Notes: generated from the letters alone by a model not told the origin. Counted from the stretch's first letter, positions 1-5,409 are shown. The stretch is DNA of 5,409 nucleotides from Chloroflexota bacterium (GCA_963169135.1 CAUJEQ010000111.1:1-5409), one strand, 5' to 3'. A program made the numbers and translations.

Positions 1-2
1 AC

Positions 3-1199
3 GTCAGTCAGGCGTTTGCGATTGCCGCTGCCGACCTCACGGCGCCGCTGCTTACTGCAACGGAGAGCCCACCACCGAACGTCGCTGGCTGGAACAACAC
101 GGATGTGACCGTAAGCTGGACGTGCACGGACGCCGACTCAGGAGTCGATCCGGCGGCGAGCATGCTTGGCGACGACGTGATGGCGTCATCGGGCACGGCC
201 GAGGCCTCGTGCACCGATCTCGCCGGGAACACGGTGAGTGCGAGTCACGCCGTACTGATCGACAAGACGGCGCCGGTCCTGGTGGCAACGCAGAACCCGC
301 TGCCGAACGCCAGCGGCTGGAACAGCACGGATGTGACCGTGAGCTGGACCTGCACTGACGAGGACTCAGGAGTCGACCCGGCCGCGAGCATGCTCGGCGA
401 CGACGTGATGGCGGCATCGGGCACGGCCTGGGCCTCGTGCACTGACCATGCCGGTAATACGGTGAGCGCCACGCGCGATGTGCTCATCGACAGGGTCGCG
501 CCGGTCCTCACCATCGCCTCACCACTGGACTTGAGCCTCCAGGCTGTTGGCGTGGTACTGACCTTTTCGGCAGCTGACACAACCAGCGGAATCGATACCA
601 CTTCCGCGATTTTGAGCGGTGGCACCGTGAGCAACCCCGTTGAAGTCCAAAGCGGCCACGTGATCACCTCTGCGGGCGTGTACACGCTCACCATCACGGC
701 GCCGGATCTCGCGGGCAACATCGAGACGCAGTCTCGAATGTTCACGGTCTACGACCCAACGGCCGGTTTCGTGACCGGCGGTGGCTGGATCACCTCGCCA
801 GCTGGTGCGTATCTCGATGCGCCTTTGCTCGGTGGGAAAGCCACCTTCGCGTTTGTATCCAGGTACAAGAAGGGTGCGAACATCCCGACCGGGAACACGC
901 AGTTCAAGTTCCACGCCGCCGGGCTCGAGTTCGAGAGTGTGGCCTACGAATGGCTGGTGGTGGCCGGCAACAAGGCCCAGTTCAAGGGTACAGGAACGAT
1001 CAATGGAGCCGGAGACTACGCGTTCTTCATCACCGCCGTGGACGGCGGTGATGGCAGCAGGACCGGCGTCGATCGGCTCCGCATCCGGATCTGGGATCGA
1101 ACCTCCGGCGGCCTCATCTACGACAACCAGGTGAATTCACCCGATGACGCCGATCCGATAACCGCTCTTGGAGGCGGAAACATCGTCATCCACAGGTAG
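3..1199 (+). CDS. Secreted Ig-like repeat protein, C-terminal part (5' end outside window)
   Basis: The reading frame is open from the window edge (first whole codon at 3) to a TAG at 1197-1199, giving 398 residues of a longer protein. Visible order: residues 13-88 and 89-164 are two 76-residue repeats starting TAP and ending in a D-AGN-x-V strand and LIDK/R. Each has two cysteines (unit positions 29 and 58) that could form an intradomain disulfide. Residues 165-250 are a third, divergent Ig-like unit (VAP start, DLAGN near its end) with no cysteines. Residues 251-398 form a C-terminal module with GGGWI (259-263), KKGA, GTGTINGAG and a closing GGGNIVIH. From memory such modules end many secreted bacterial proteins and are sometimes annotated post-COAP-1; their function is unclear. 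No LPXTG motif or C-terminal membrane helix is seen, so the protein is probably released or held non-covalently at the surface. The N-terminus, any signal peptide and any catalytic domain lie outside the window. Adhesion or a structural role is inference. Confidence 0.88.
   Translation, partial: VSQAFAIAAADLTAPLLTATESPPPNVAGWNNTDVTVSWTCTDADSGVDPAASMLGDDVMASSGTAEASCTDLAGNTVSASHAVLIDKTAPVLVATQNPLPNASGWNSTDVTVSWTCTDEDSGVDPAASMLGDDVMAASGTAWASCTDHAGNTVSATRDVLIDRVAPVLTIASPLDLSLQAVGVVLTFSAADTTSGIDTTSAILSGGTVSNPVEVQSGHVITSAGVYTLTITAPDLAGNIETQSRMFTVYDPTAGFVTGGGWITSPAGAYLDAPLLGGKATFAFVSRYKKGANIPTGNTQFKFHAAGLEFESVAYEWLVVAGNKAQFKGTGTINGAGDYAFFITAVDGGDGSRTGVDRLRIRIWDRTSGGLIYDNQVNSPDDADPITALGGGNIVIHR
39..494 (+). 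repeat. Two tandem 228-bp in-frame repeats encoding Ig-like domains
   Basis: Unit 1 is 39-266 and unit 2 is 267-494, with a period of exactly 228 bases (76 codons). By my count 60 of 76 residues are identical, including the stretches TDVTVSWTCTD and DSGVDPAASMLGDDVMA. The DNA is also closely matched, for example ggatgtgaccgt at the same offset in both. The exact codon period and high identity point to recent duplication. The sequence before 39 runs straight into unit 1, so more copies may lie upstream of the window. The next unit (from 495) keeps only the general fold pattern. Confidence 0.9.
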
Positions 1200-1223
1200 C
1201 TGCCCCCTGGACGATTCCCACTG

Positions 1224-1259
1224 GAGGGCCATCCCAACGAGAATGCCGGGATGGCCCTC
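1224..1259 (+). terminator. Hairpin terminator of the secreted-protein gene
   Basis: A perfect 12-bp inverted repeat, GAGGGCCATCCC (1224-1235) and GGGATGGCCCTC (1248-1259), encloses a 12-base loop and begins 24 bases after the TAG at 1199. Only two T residues follow on the + strand and no T tract follows on the - strand, so it is not a textbook intrinsic terminator. Its position between convergent genes fits transcription termination or 3'-end stabilisation, mainly for the + strand gene. Confidence 0.6.
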
Positions 1260-1270
1260 TTGCGGGCCCG

Positions 1271-1310
1271 GGGTGTGCGGCGCGACCGCCGGAGCCGCCC
1301 CGCCGCACCC
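1271..1310 (-). terminator. GC-rich hairpin downstream of the crotonase gene
   Basis: TGCGGCG (1276-1282) pairs with CGCCGCA (1301-1307). The flanking GGG (1271-1273) and CCC (1308-1310) can extend the stem across a two-base TG bulge. The hairpin lies 15 bases beyond the crotonase stop codon on the - strand and has no T tract. It is a plausible end signal for the - strand operon, but GC-rich DNA forms such stems easily by chance. Confidence 0.3.
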
Positions 1311-1324
1311 GGCAGGAGTGACGA

Positions 1325-2164
1325 TTATCCCTCGTCGCGAATCCGCGCCTTCCTTCGTTCGTAGTTTTCGAACGCTCGTTGGACCATCGGCCGGCGCTTA
1401 CCACCGGGCTTGGCCAGCGCGTAGTCCGGGTCCGCTTCACCCGTGGAGCTCAACATGTGCAGCGCGTGCGCACCGTAGATGTGGCTGGTGAAGCCCTGTG
1501 TGTCCTGGACCTGGTTGATCGCCAACTTGATCATCCTGAGCTGGAAGGGATCGTTCTCTGCAACCCGGGCGGCGTACTCCACGACTTCGGTCTCGAGGTC
1601 CCGGCGCGGTACGACCCAGCTCACGAAGCCCAGCTCTTCCGCCTCCTTCGCGTCGATGAGGCGGCTTTCGAAAAGGATCGCCTTCGCCTTCCGCGGGTGA
1701 AGGTCCCACGGGACCGAGAAGTACTGGAAGTTCGTCGGCAGGAAGAGGGCATCGTCCGCTGCGACGATGACATCGCACGCAGACGCGATCATCCACCCGC
1801 CGAAGATGCAGTAGCCCTGCACCGCTGCGATCGTCGGTTTCGGGACGTTCCGCCAGCGAAGCGTCGCGTCGACATACAGGTCCCACGAGCGGGCGTACTT
1901 GCCACGCAGGCCCTGGGCGCCCGGCCTCGCCTGCCTGTCGGCGAGTTCCTCAGGACTGCCGAGGTCATGGCCTCCCGAGAAGTGGTCGCCAGCTCCGCGG
2001 AGCACGATCACGCGGACCGCCGGGTCCCGCGCCGCCCGATCGAAGGCGTCGTCCATCTCCTCGATCAGGACCCGGCTTTGCGCGTTGCGGGCGTGGGGCC
2101 GGTTGGTCGTGATCGTCCCGATCCCTTCGGCCACGTCGTAGAGAATCTGTGTGTAGGTGCCCAT
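1325..2164 (-). CDS. Atypical crotonase-fold (enoyl-CoA hydratase/isomerase family) protein
   Basis: The product is 279 residues, a normal length for a single-domain crotonase that acts on acyl-CoA thioesters in the cytoplasm. The first oxyanion-hole segment is HFSGGHDL (61-68), with G64 at the usual backbone-NH position. The second is the FGG of 121-123, with G122 matching the conserved glycine. By alignment from memory to rat mitochondrial enoyl-CoA hydratase, the catalytic Glu144 position is M125 and the Glu164 position is N145, with the 20-residue spacing kept. Both acids are therefore missing and simple hydration is doubtful. D154, just past the site where some family members (dienoyl-CoA isomerase, 4-chlorobenzoyl-CoA dehalogenase) place an active aspartate, is a candidate acid/base. 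The start is the ATG at 2164: it follows a GAGGGG site and sits 7 bases after the preceding gene's stop. The frame stays open upstream to 2446, but that part overlaps the CoA-transferase and looks non-coding. Third gene of the operon. Confidence 0.92.
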   Translation of the reverse strand: MGTYTQILYDVAEGIGTITTNRPHARNAQSRVLIEEMDDAFDRAARDPAVRVIVLRGAGDHFSGGHDLGSPEELADRQARPGAQGLRGKYARSWDLYVDATLRWRNVPKPTIAAVQGYCIFGGWMIASACDVIVAADDALFLPTNFQYFSVPWDLHPRKAKAILFESRLIDAKEAEELGFVSWVVPRRDLETEVVEYAARVAENDPFQLRMIKLAINQVQDTQGFTSHIYGAHALHMLSSTGEADPDYALAKPGGKRRPMVQRAFENYERRKARIRDEG

Positions 2165-2167
2165 GGT

Positions 2168-2173
2168 CCCCTC
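2168..2173 (-). promoter_or_regulatory. Ribosome binding site of the crotonase gene
   Basis: On the - strand GAGGGG (2173 down to 2168) precedes the ATG at 2164, with 5 bases between its GAGG core and the ATG. It overlaps the TGA stop (2174-2172) of the upstream CoA-transferase, which suggests translational coupling and supports the ATG at 2164 over starts further upstream. Confidence 0.6.
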
Positions 2174-3425
2174 AGTCTGGCGGCCCTTCGCCGGTGATGC
2201 CCGCCCCGGCGAGCCGTTCGTATTCGCCCGGGTCCATCCCCAGCAGCTCCGCAAACACCTCCGCCGAGTGCTCGCCCAGCCGCGGGGCGGCCCGCACCGG
2301 GGGGCTCTCCGAGCGTGAGAATCGCCACGGGACGAGCGCCTGGGGCCACTCTCCGGCTTCCGGGTGCCGTACAGCCCCGATGACGCCGCGCTCGCTGAGG
2401 CCCTGATCCGCCGCGACCTCCAGCCCGTCGAAAACGGCCGCGGCAATCACTCCTGCGGCGGTCAGCCGCTCCGCCAACTCGTCCCGGTCCTGTAGGCAGG
2501 TGATGGCTGCGAGGGCGCTTTCGAGTTCGTCCTCGTTGGCCTTTCGCTGCGAGTTGCTCGCGAATACGTCCACGTGAAGTGCGCCCGGCCCGCCAAGGGC
2601 GCGCAGGAGTTGCTGCCATTCGGGCTCGGACTGGCAGGCGATCGCGATCCAGCGGTCGTGCCCGCGACAGGGGAAGATGCCATGGGGTGCGAACGCGGGA
2701 TGGCGGTTGCCCATTCGCTCGCGCTGGCGGCCTGTACGAATGAACTCCAGCGCTGCTTCGCCCGCGAACACCAGGTTCGCCTCCTGCATCGAGAGGTCGA
2801 TGTACTGGCCTTTGCCGGTGCGGCTGCGATGCCGAACAGCCGCGAGGATCGCCGTGAACGCATTCAGCCCCGCGACGGCGTCGGGGTACATCAGCCCGGA
2901 ATTCATGGGGCTTCCGCCCGGGTAGCCAAGGAGCGCCGAGAGCCCTGACGTGGGCTCGATGGTCCCGCCGATGCCGGGGACATTCGCCCACGGTCCGGTG
3001 TGCCCGTACGCGGACAGGCTGCAGAGGATGATCCCCGGCCGGATGCGGTCCATTTCTTCGTATGCAAAGCCCAGGTTGTTGAGCACCCGCGGCGAGAAGT
3101 TCTCCACCACGAAGTCGGCCAGCGGAAGCATCCGCCGGAAGATGGCAGCGCCTTCAGCGGTCTGGAGGTCGAGCGTGACGCAGCGCTTGTTCAGGTTGAC
3201 CGAGTTGTACAGGTAGTTGCAGTTCCAGGGGTGCCGGAGGCCGTCTCCGCCCCGAAGCTTCTCCGCGAGGGGGGCGTCGTAGGCGCCGCGCCAGGAGTCC
3301 GGCCGCTTGCGGACTTCAACCTGGATGATGTCCGCACCCATGAAGCCGAGAAGCTCGGTGCAGTAGGCACCCGCCCATGCCTGCGTGAGAACGACGCCGC
3401 GCATCCCCGAGAGCGGTGAACTCAC
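2172..3425 (-). CDS. Family III CoA-transferase, catalytically complete subunit
   Basis: This is a 417-residue protein of the CaiB/BaiF/formyl-CoA transferase family, which moves CoA from a donor acyl-CoA to an acid through an enzyme-bound aspartyl intermediate. Visible family marks: an N-terminal Rossmann-like segment with AGAYCTELLGFMGADIIQVE (18-37), NLNKRCVTLDL (77-87), VVENFSPRVL (106-115), the loop at MYPDAVAGL (179-187), where D182 is in the nucleophile position, RTGKGQYIDLSMQEA (202-216), and a C-terminal LGEHSAEVFAELLGM helix (383-397). The length is typical. The start is GTG at 3425: a near-perfect AAGGAGGTG lies 8 bases upstream and the GTGA overlaps the previous stop by 4 bases. 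The ATG at codon 8 would leave no such spacing. It is the second gene of the operon, and the acceptor substrate cannot be read from sequence. With its neighbour it probably forms a two-subunit enzyme. Confidence 0.93.
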   Translation of the reverse strand: MSSPLSGMRGVVLTQAWAGAYCTELLGFMGADIIQVEVRKRPDSWRGAYDAPLAEKLRGGDGLRHPWNCNYLYNSVNLNKRCVTLDLQTAEGAAIFRRMLPLADFVVENFSPRVLNNLGFAYEEMDRIRPGIILCSLSAYGHTGPWANVPGIGGTIEPTSGLSALLGYPGGSPMNSGLMYPDAVAGLNAFTAILAAVRHRSRTGKGQYIDLSMQEANLVFAGEAALEFIRTGRQRERMGNRHPAFAPHGIFPCRGHDRWIAIACQSEPEWQQLLRALGGPGALHVDVFASNSQRKANEDELESALAAITCLQDRDELAERLTAAGVIAAAVFDGLEVAADQGLSERGVIGAVRHPEAGEWPQALVPWRFSRSESPPVRAAPRLGEHSAEVFAELLGMDPGEYERLAGAGITGEGPPD

Positions 3426-4522
3426 TTCGCGTCCACCTCCTTCGCGGGTGGTTCAGGCGCGCACGCCCGCAGCCTCCACGGGGTGGCGGACATCCGGAAT
3501 GGGGCGCCAGGGAAATCCTGCCCGTCGGCCTCGGTCCAGAATTGCCGCTCAGCCAGGTGTGGATTGGATCGCAGTTCCTCCATGGTCAGTACGGGCCCGG
3601 CGACGACGCGCCGGGCGGCGAGTTCCTCGAAGAGGTCCGCCTTCTTCCAGCCCCGCATGGCCTCACCCACGCGGCCGCTGTACTCGTCCTTGTGCGCTTG
3701 GCGGTACCAGCTTGTCTCCCAGCGCGGGTCTTGCGCAAGGTCATGCAGGCCGAGGACGTTCATCGCGTCCCGCCAGAAATGGGCTCGGCTAAGGGTCAGG
3801 GCGAAGTAGCCATCGGCGACCGGTACCGGCCCCGCGGTGACGTCCGCGGAATCCCGCCGCGGTGTGGAGTGGCCCGTGTACTGGCCCCGCAGGATTCCGG
3901 GCGAGCCGGCCGAGACCATGACGTCGAGCTCGGAGATGTCGACCTCCTGGCCGGCGCCGCCTTCCCGCTCCCGGGCTATCAGGGCCGCGATGACGCTTCC
4001 GGCAGCGACCGTGCCCGCGCAGAAAGCCACCTGGTGTCCGACCGGCCGAAGTGGAGAACTCGATGCCTGGCCGGTCAGGGCTGCCCAGCCGGAGAGCGCG
4101 GCGACCGTGAGTTCGTTCCCCGGGATGTCCGCCCGCTTGCCGGAGATTCCATACGGGGTGATGTGAGCGACGACAAGGCCCGGGTTGTCGAAGGCCGCAT
4201 AGCTCAGGCCGAGGCGTGCGTTCTCCGAGGGGCGAAGACTGGTAACCACCACGTCCACCCGCTTTGCCAGTGCGGCGAGCCGGGACGCGCAGTGGGCCGC
4301 CTCAAAGTCGAAACGAGCAGCTCGCTTGTTGGCAAGAAAGTATTCCGCCACCAGGCTCCGCCCGTCGAGGTCGAACGGCGCCTCCGAGCGCAGGGGATGG
4401 CCCCCCGGCGGTTCGAGCAATATCACGTCCGCCCCGAGGTCTGCGAGAAGGCGCGTACACCAGGCGCCCCCGGCCGAGGACGAAATATCGAGAACGCGGA
4501 CGTTCGCGAGCGCCTGGTCCAC
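3422..4522 (-). CDS. Family III CoA-transferase homologue lacking the catalytic Asp (probable non-catalytic partner subunit)
   Basis: From the GTG at 4522 this is 366 residues with a clear CaiB/BaiF fold: LANVRVLDISSSAGG (5-19), LLADLGADVILLEPPGG (25-41), YFLANKRAARFDF (61-73), ITPYGISGKRADIPG (121-135), GAGQEVDIS (189-197), SNPHLAERQFW (319-329) and FRMSATPWRLR (342-352). Residues 136-181 align without gaps to 152-197 of the neighbouring transferase, and the nucleophile D182 there corresponds to A166 here (codon 4027-4025); no Asp is nearby. The protein also stops soon after the TPWRLR motif, so it lacks the LGEH...LLG tail of about 30 residues that its neighbour has. It is shorter than the usual 390-430. 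An upstream in-frame ATG at 4750 would add 76 residues with no family similarity, so I prefer the GTG, which has an AGGAGAG site 8 bases before it. First gene of the three-gene operon. Confidence 0.88.
   Translation of the reverse strand: MDQALANVRVLDISSSAGGAWCTRLLADLGADVILLEPPGGHPLRSEAPFDLDGRSLVAEYFLANKRAARFDFEAAHCASRLAALAKRVDVVVTSLRPSENARLGLSYAAFDNPGLVVAHITPYGISGKRADIPGNELTVAALSGWAALTGQASSSPLRPVGHQVAFCAGTVAAGSVIAALIAREREGGAGQEVDISELDVMVSAGSPGILRGQYTGHSTPRRDSADVTAGPVPVADGYFALTLSRAHFWRDAMNVLGLHDLAQDPRWETSWYRQAHKDEYSGRVGEAMRGWKKADLFEELAARRVVAGPVLTMEELRSNPHLAERQFWTEADGQDFPGAPFRMSATPWRLRACAPEPPAKEVDAK
3434..3442 (-). promoter_or_regulatory. Strong Shine-Dalgarno of the second CoA-transferase gene
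   Basis: AAGGAGGTG (3442 down to 3434 on the - strand) is almost a full anti-SD complement and lies 8 bases before the GTG at 3425. It sits inside the last codons of the upstream CoA-transferase gene and decides the GTG start. It is the strongest ribosome site in the operon, consistent with high output of the catalytic subunit. Confidence 0.8.
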
Positions 4523-4530
4523 TGGCGGCT

Positions 4531-4537
4531 CTCTCCT
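4531..4537 (-). promoter_or_regulatory. Ribosome binding site fixing the GTG start at 4522
   Basis: On the - strand AGGAGAG (4537 down to 4531) is 8 bases upstream of GTG 4522-4520. The conserved CoA-transferase sequence begins directly after this GTG, so the site supports a 366-residue product over the 442-residue frame opening at 4750. Confidence 0.65.
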
Positions 4538-4570
4538 GGGCTGGCATGCACCTCCGGGGGAGGTACCCGG

Positions 4571-4599
4571 ACGATACAGTCTCCCGGCTGTTACCTGAA
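4571..4599 (-). promoter_or_regulatory. Possible sigma70-like promoter of the CoA-transferase/crotonase operon
   Basis: On the - strand TTCAGG (4599-4594) and TATCGT (4576-4571) are separated by 17 bases. They match the -35 and -10 consensus at 3 of 6 and 4 of 6 positions. Transcription would begin near 4564, giving a leader of about 40 bases. The match is weak and the consensus may not apply in this organism, but the 302-base gap before the operon is where a promoter is expected. Confidence 0.22.
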
Positions 4600-4757
4600 G
4601 CGGCGGACGCAATTCACGGCGCGTTGGAGCGGTGCCCTGCGATCCGCTCGCCACTGGTCCGGCTGCACGACGGCACAGGGGCCGCTCGCATGACTCTCGG
4701 CGACTGTCCTTCGGCCCGTACTGAAGCAGGCCGACGATCCTCAGTCGCACTCACGCC

Positions 4758-4785
4758 GGCGGCCAGGGGGCCACCACTGGCCGCC
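4758..4785 (-). terminator. Hairpin downstream of the molybdoenzyme gene
   Basis: A perfect 9-bp inverted repeat, GGCGGCCAG (4758-4766) and CTGGCCGCC (4777-4785), encloses a 10-base loop and lies 39 bases beyond the TAG stop (4827-4825) on the - strand. No T tract follows on that strand. The stem is strong enough to act as a terminator or 3'-end barrier, which would make the downstream transferase genes a separate transcription unit. Confidence 0.45.
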
Positions 4786-4824
4786 CCGTTCTCCCGGCGC
4801 CCATCGCCCTTTCAGTGGCTCGAG

Positions 4825-5409
4825 CTACTCGGCGACCTTCTCGAAGTCACAACGGATCCAGCGGTCCGAAGGCACCGGCTGCCACTCGGCCCCGAGGTGC
4901 TGGAGGTGGCCGTAGCCGCCCGCAAAGCCGATCCACTTCACCATCCCGGGCTCGAGTTCGTTCGCGCCGCTCCAGTTCTTGTACTGGAAGCCAGCCCAGC
5001 CGTTGTACGAGACGAGCTGGCCGGGTTTCACCGAAGGCGACACCTTCGCGCGGACCTCGAACGACGCCAGGTCGTTGAAGACGCGCATGAGGTCGTCGTC
5101 CTTGATGCCCCGCGCCGCGGCGTCGCCGGGATTGACCTCGGCGAACGGTTCGCCGCGGTGCGTGCCGAGGATCGCATCGTTTGCCTGGTTCATGGTGTGG
5201 ATGCTCCAGCGGTTGTGGCCGGAGGTCATGCCGATGGGGTAGTCCCCGCCCATGTTCGGGTTCGGCTTCCAGACAGGGAGCTCCTCACCAGCCTCCAGGA
5301 ACCACTCGTGGTCGATGTAGAACTGCGCCCGGCGGGCGTAGGTCGGGAAGGGATCGCCCGACTCGGTGTGGTCGCGGAAGGGCACATGGGTCTTGTTGGG
5401 GTGCAGCGG
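4825..5409 (-). CDS. Molybdopterin oxidoreductase alpha subunit, C-terminal part (ethylbenzene / steroid C25 dehydrogenase-like)
   Basis: The frame is open from the window's right edge to a TAG at 4827-4825 and gives the last 194 residues of a protein that is probably 900 or more residues long. It is the C-terminal molybdopterin-dinucleotide-binding beta-barrel domain of the DMSO reductase family. Marks seen: FYIDHEWFLEAGEELPVWK (about 33-51), GGDYPIGMTSGHNRWSIHTM (57-76), which should lie near the pterin, EVNPGDAAARGIKDDDLMRV (93-112), and GMVKWIGFAGGYGHLQHL near 155-172. The FYIDH, HNRWSIH and GGYGHL patterns recall, from memory, the type II branch (ethylbenzene dehydrogenase EbdA, steroid C25 dehydrogenase, dimethylsulfide dehydrogenase) that oxidises C-H bonds or small molecules with water as the oxygen donor. 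The Mo ligand, the FeS site and any Tat signal are outside the window. No FeS beta subunit gene follows it, unlike the ebdABCD order. The GTG codon at 5385-5383 is internal, not a start. Confidence 0.85.
   Translation of the reverse strand, partial: PLHPNKTHVPFRDHTESGDPFPTYARRAQFYIDHEWFLEAGEELPVWKPNPNMGGDYPIGMTSGHNRWSIHTMNQANDAILGTHRGEPFAEVNPGDAAARGIKDDDLMRVFNDLASFEVRAKVSPSVKPGQLVSYNGWAGFQYKNWSGANELEPGMVKWIGFAGGYGHLQHLGAEWQPVPSDRWIRCDFEKVAE

Larger units (their letters stand above)
4523..4824. other. 302-base intergenic region between the molybdoenzyme and CoA-transferase genes
   Basis: Both flanking genes lie on the - strand. The region holds the hairpin at 4758-4785, the AGGAGAG ribosome site at 4531-4537 and the weak promoter candidate at 4571-4599. 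The frame that continues the CoA-transferase upstream to 4750 encodes an Arg/Pro-rich stretch without recognisable domains, so I read the region as non-coding. I see no tRNA, riboswitch or mobile element in it. Confidence 0.6.

Noticed and set aside
1379..2197. A 272-codon open frame on the + strand opposite the crotonase.
   Set aside because: It mirrors the crotonase codons, has many Arg, Val and Asp residues and shows no family motif, so it is a shadow of the - strand gene.
2165..2446. An N-terminal extension of the crotonase to an upstream start at 2446.
   Set aside because: It would overlap the CoA-transferase by about 270 bases and adds an Arg/Ser-rich stretch unlike the crotonase N-terminus. 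The ATG at 2164 has a ribosome site and begins just before the normal first strand.
2065..2991. A 308-codon open frame on the - strand in another frame of the CoA-transferase.
   Set aside because: The translation is Arg/Gly/Ala-rich low complexity and overlaps the well-supported 417-residue CoA-transferase on the same strand.
3416..4693. A 425-codon open frame on the + strand opposite the Asp-less CoA-transferase.
   Set aside because: The - strand product has clear CoA-transferase motifs throughout. The + strand translation is Arg/Gly/Pro-rich with no recognisable domain, the usual antisense shadow in GC-rich DNA.
4523..4750. An N-terminal extension of the Asp-less CoA-transferase to the ATG at 4750.
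   Set aside because: The 76 extra residues are Arg/Pro-rich, without similarity to the family. Conserved sequence starts right after the GTG at 4522, which has its own AGGAGAG site.
4825..5385. A separate 186-residue gene starting at the GTG at 5385.
   Set aside because: The frame continues open to the window edge, and the sequence is the C-terminal domain of a large molybdopterin enzyme, so this is a truncated view of a longer gene.
1..5409. CRISPR array, tRNA or rRNA gene, or insertion sequence.
   Set aside because: I found no short regularly spaced repeats, no tRNA-like cloverleaf, no rRNA sequence, no transposase and no terminal inverted repeats. The only tandem repeat is the coding 228-base pair.

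Overview
The window is GC-rich (roughly two-thirds G+C by eye) bacterial DNA. It has one gene on the + strand and four on the - strand, and the two blocks converge near position 1260. Nothing in it fixes the organism. The gene content (repeat-rich secreted protein, family III CoA-transferases, crotonase, ethylbenzene-dehydrogenase-like molybdenum enzyme) fits an environmental aerobe or facultative anaerobe that degrades hydrocarbons, steroids or similar compounds, for example in Proteobacteria, Binatota, Chloroflexota or Actinobacteria. That placement is inference.

Layout. Positions 3-1199 (+) hold the C-terminal 398 residues of a large secreted protein: two near-identical 76-residue Ig-like repeats, a third degenerate repeat, and a C-terminal GGGWI...IVIH module. 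Positions 1200-1324 form a convergent intergenic gap with two GC-rich hairpins. On the - strand, in transcription order, come: 4825-5409, the C-terminal end of a molybdopterin oxidoreductase alpha subunit; a 302-base gap with a hairpin and a possible promoter; 3422-4522, a family III CoA-transferase homologue without the catalytic aspartate; 3425-2172, a complete family III CoA-transferase with the aspartate; and 2164-1325, a crotonase-fold protein. The last three are tightly packed (a 4-base GTGA overlap, then a 7-base gap), each has a visible Shine-Dalgarno sequence, and they are almost certainly one translationally coupled operon.

How the genes may work together. The two CoA-transferase proteins align without gaps over 46 residues around the active site. 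D182 of one lines up with A166 of the other, so I propose a heteromeric CoA-transferase in which only one subunit carries the acyl-enzyme nucleophile. The crotonase that follows lacks both glutamates of classical enoyl-CoA hydratase (M125 and N145 instead), so it probably does not catalyse plain hydration. The upstream molybdenum enzyme resembles the ethylbenzene dehydrogenase / steroid C25 dehydrogenase branch of the DMSO reductase family. One coherent but unproven reading is a pathway that hydroxylates a hydrocarbon or side chain with water, attaches CoA to a derived acid by transfer, and then modifies the CoA ester with an atypical crotonase.
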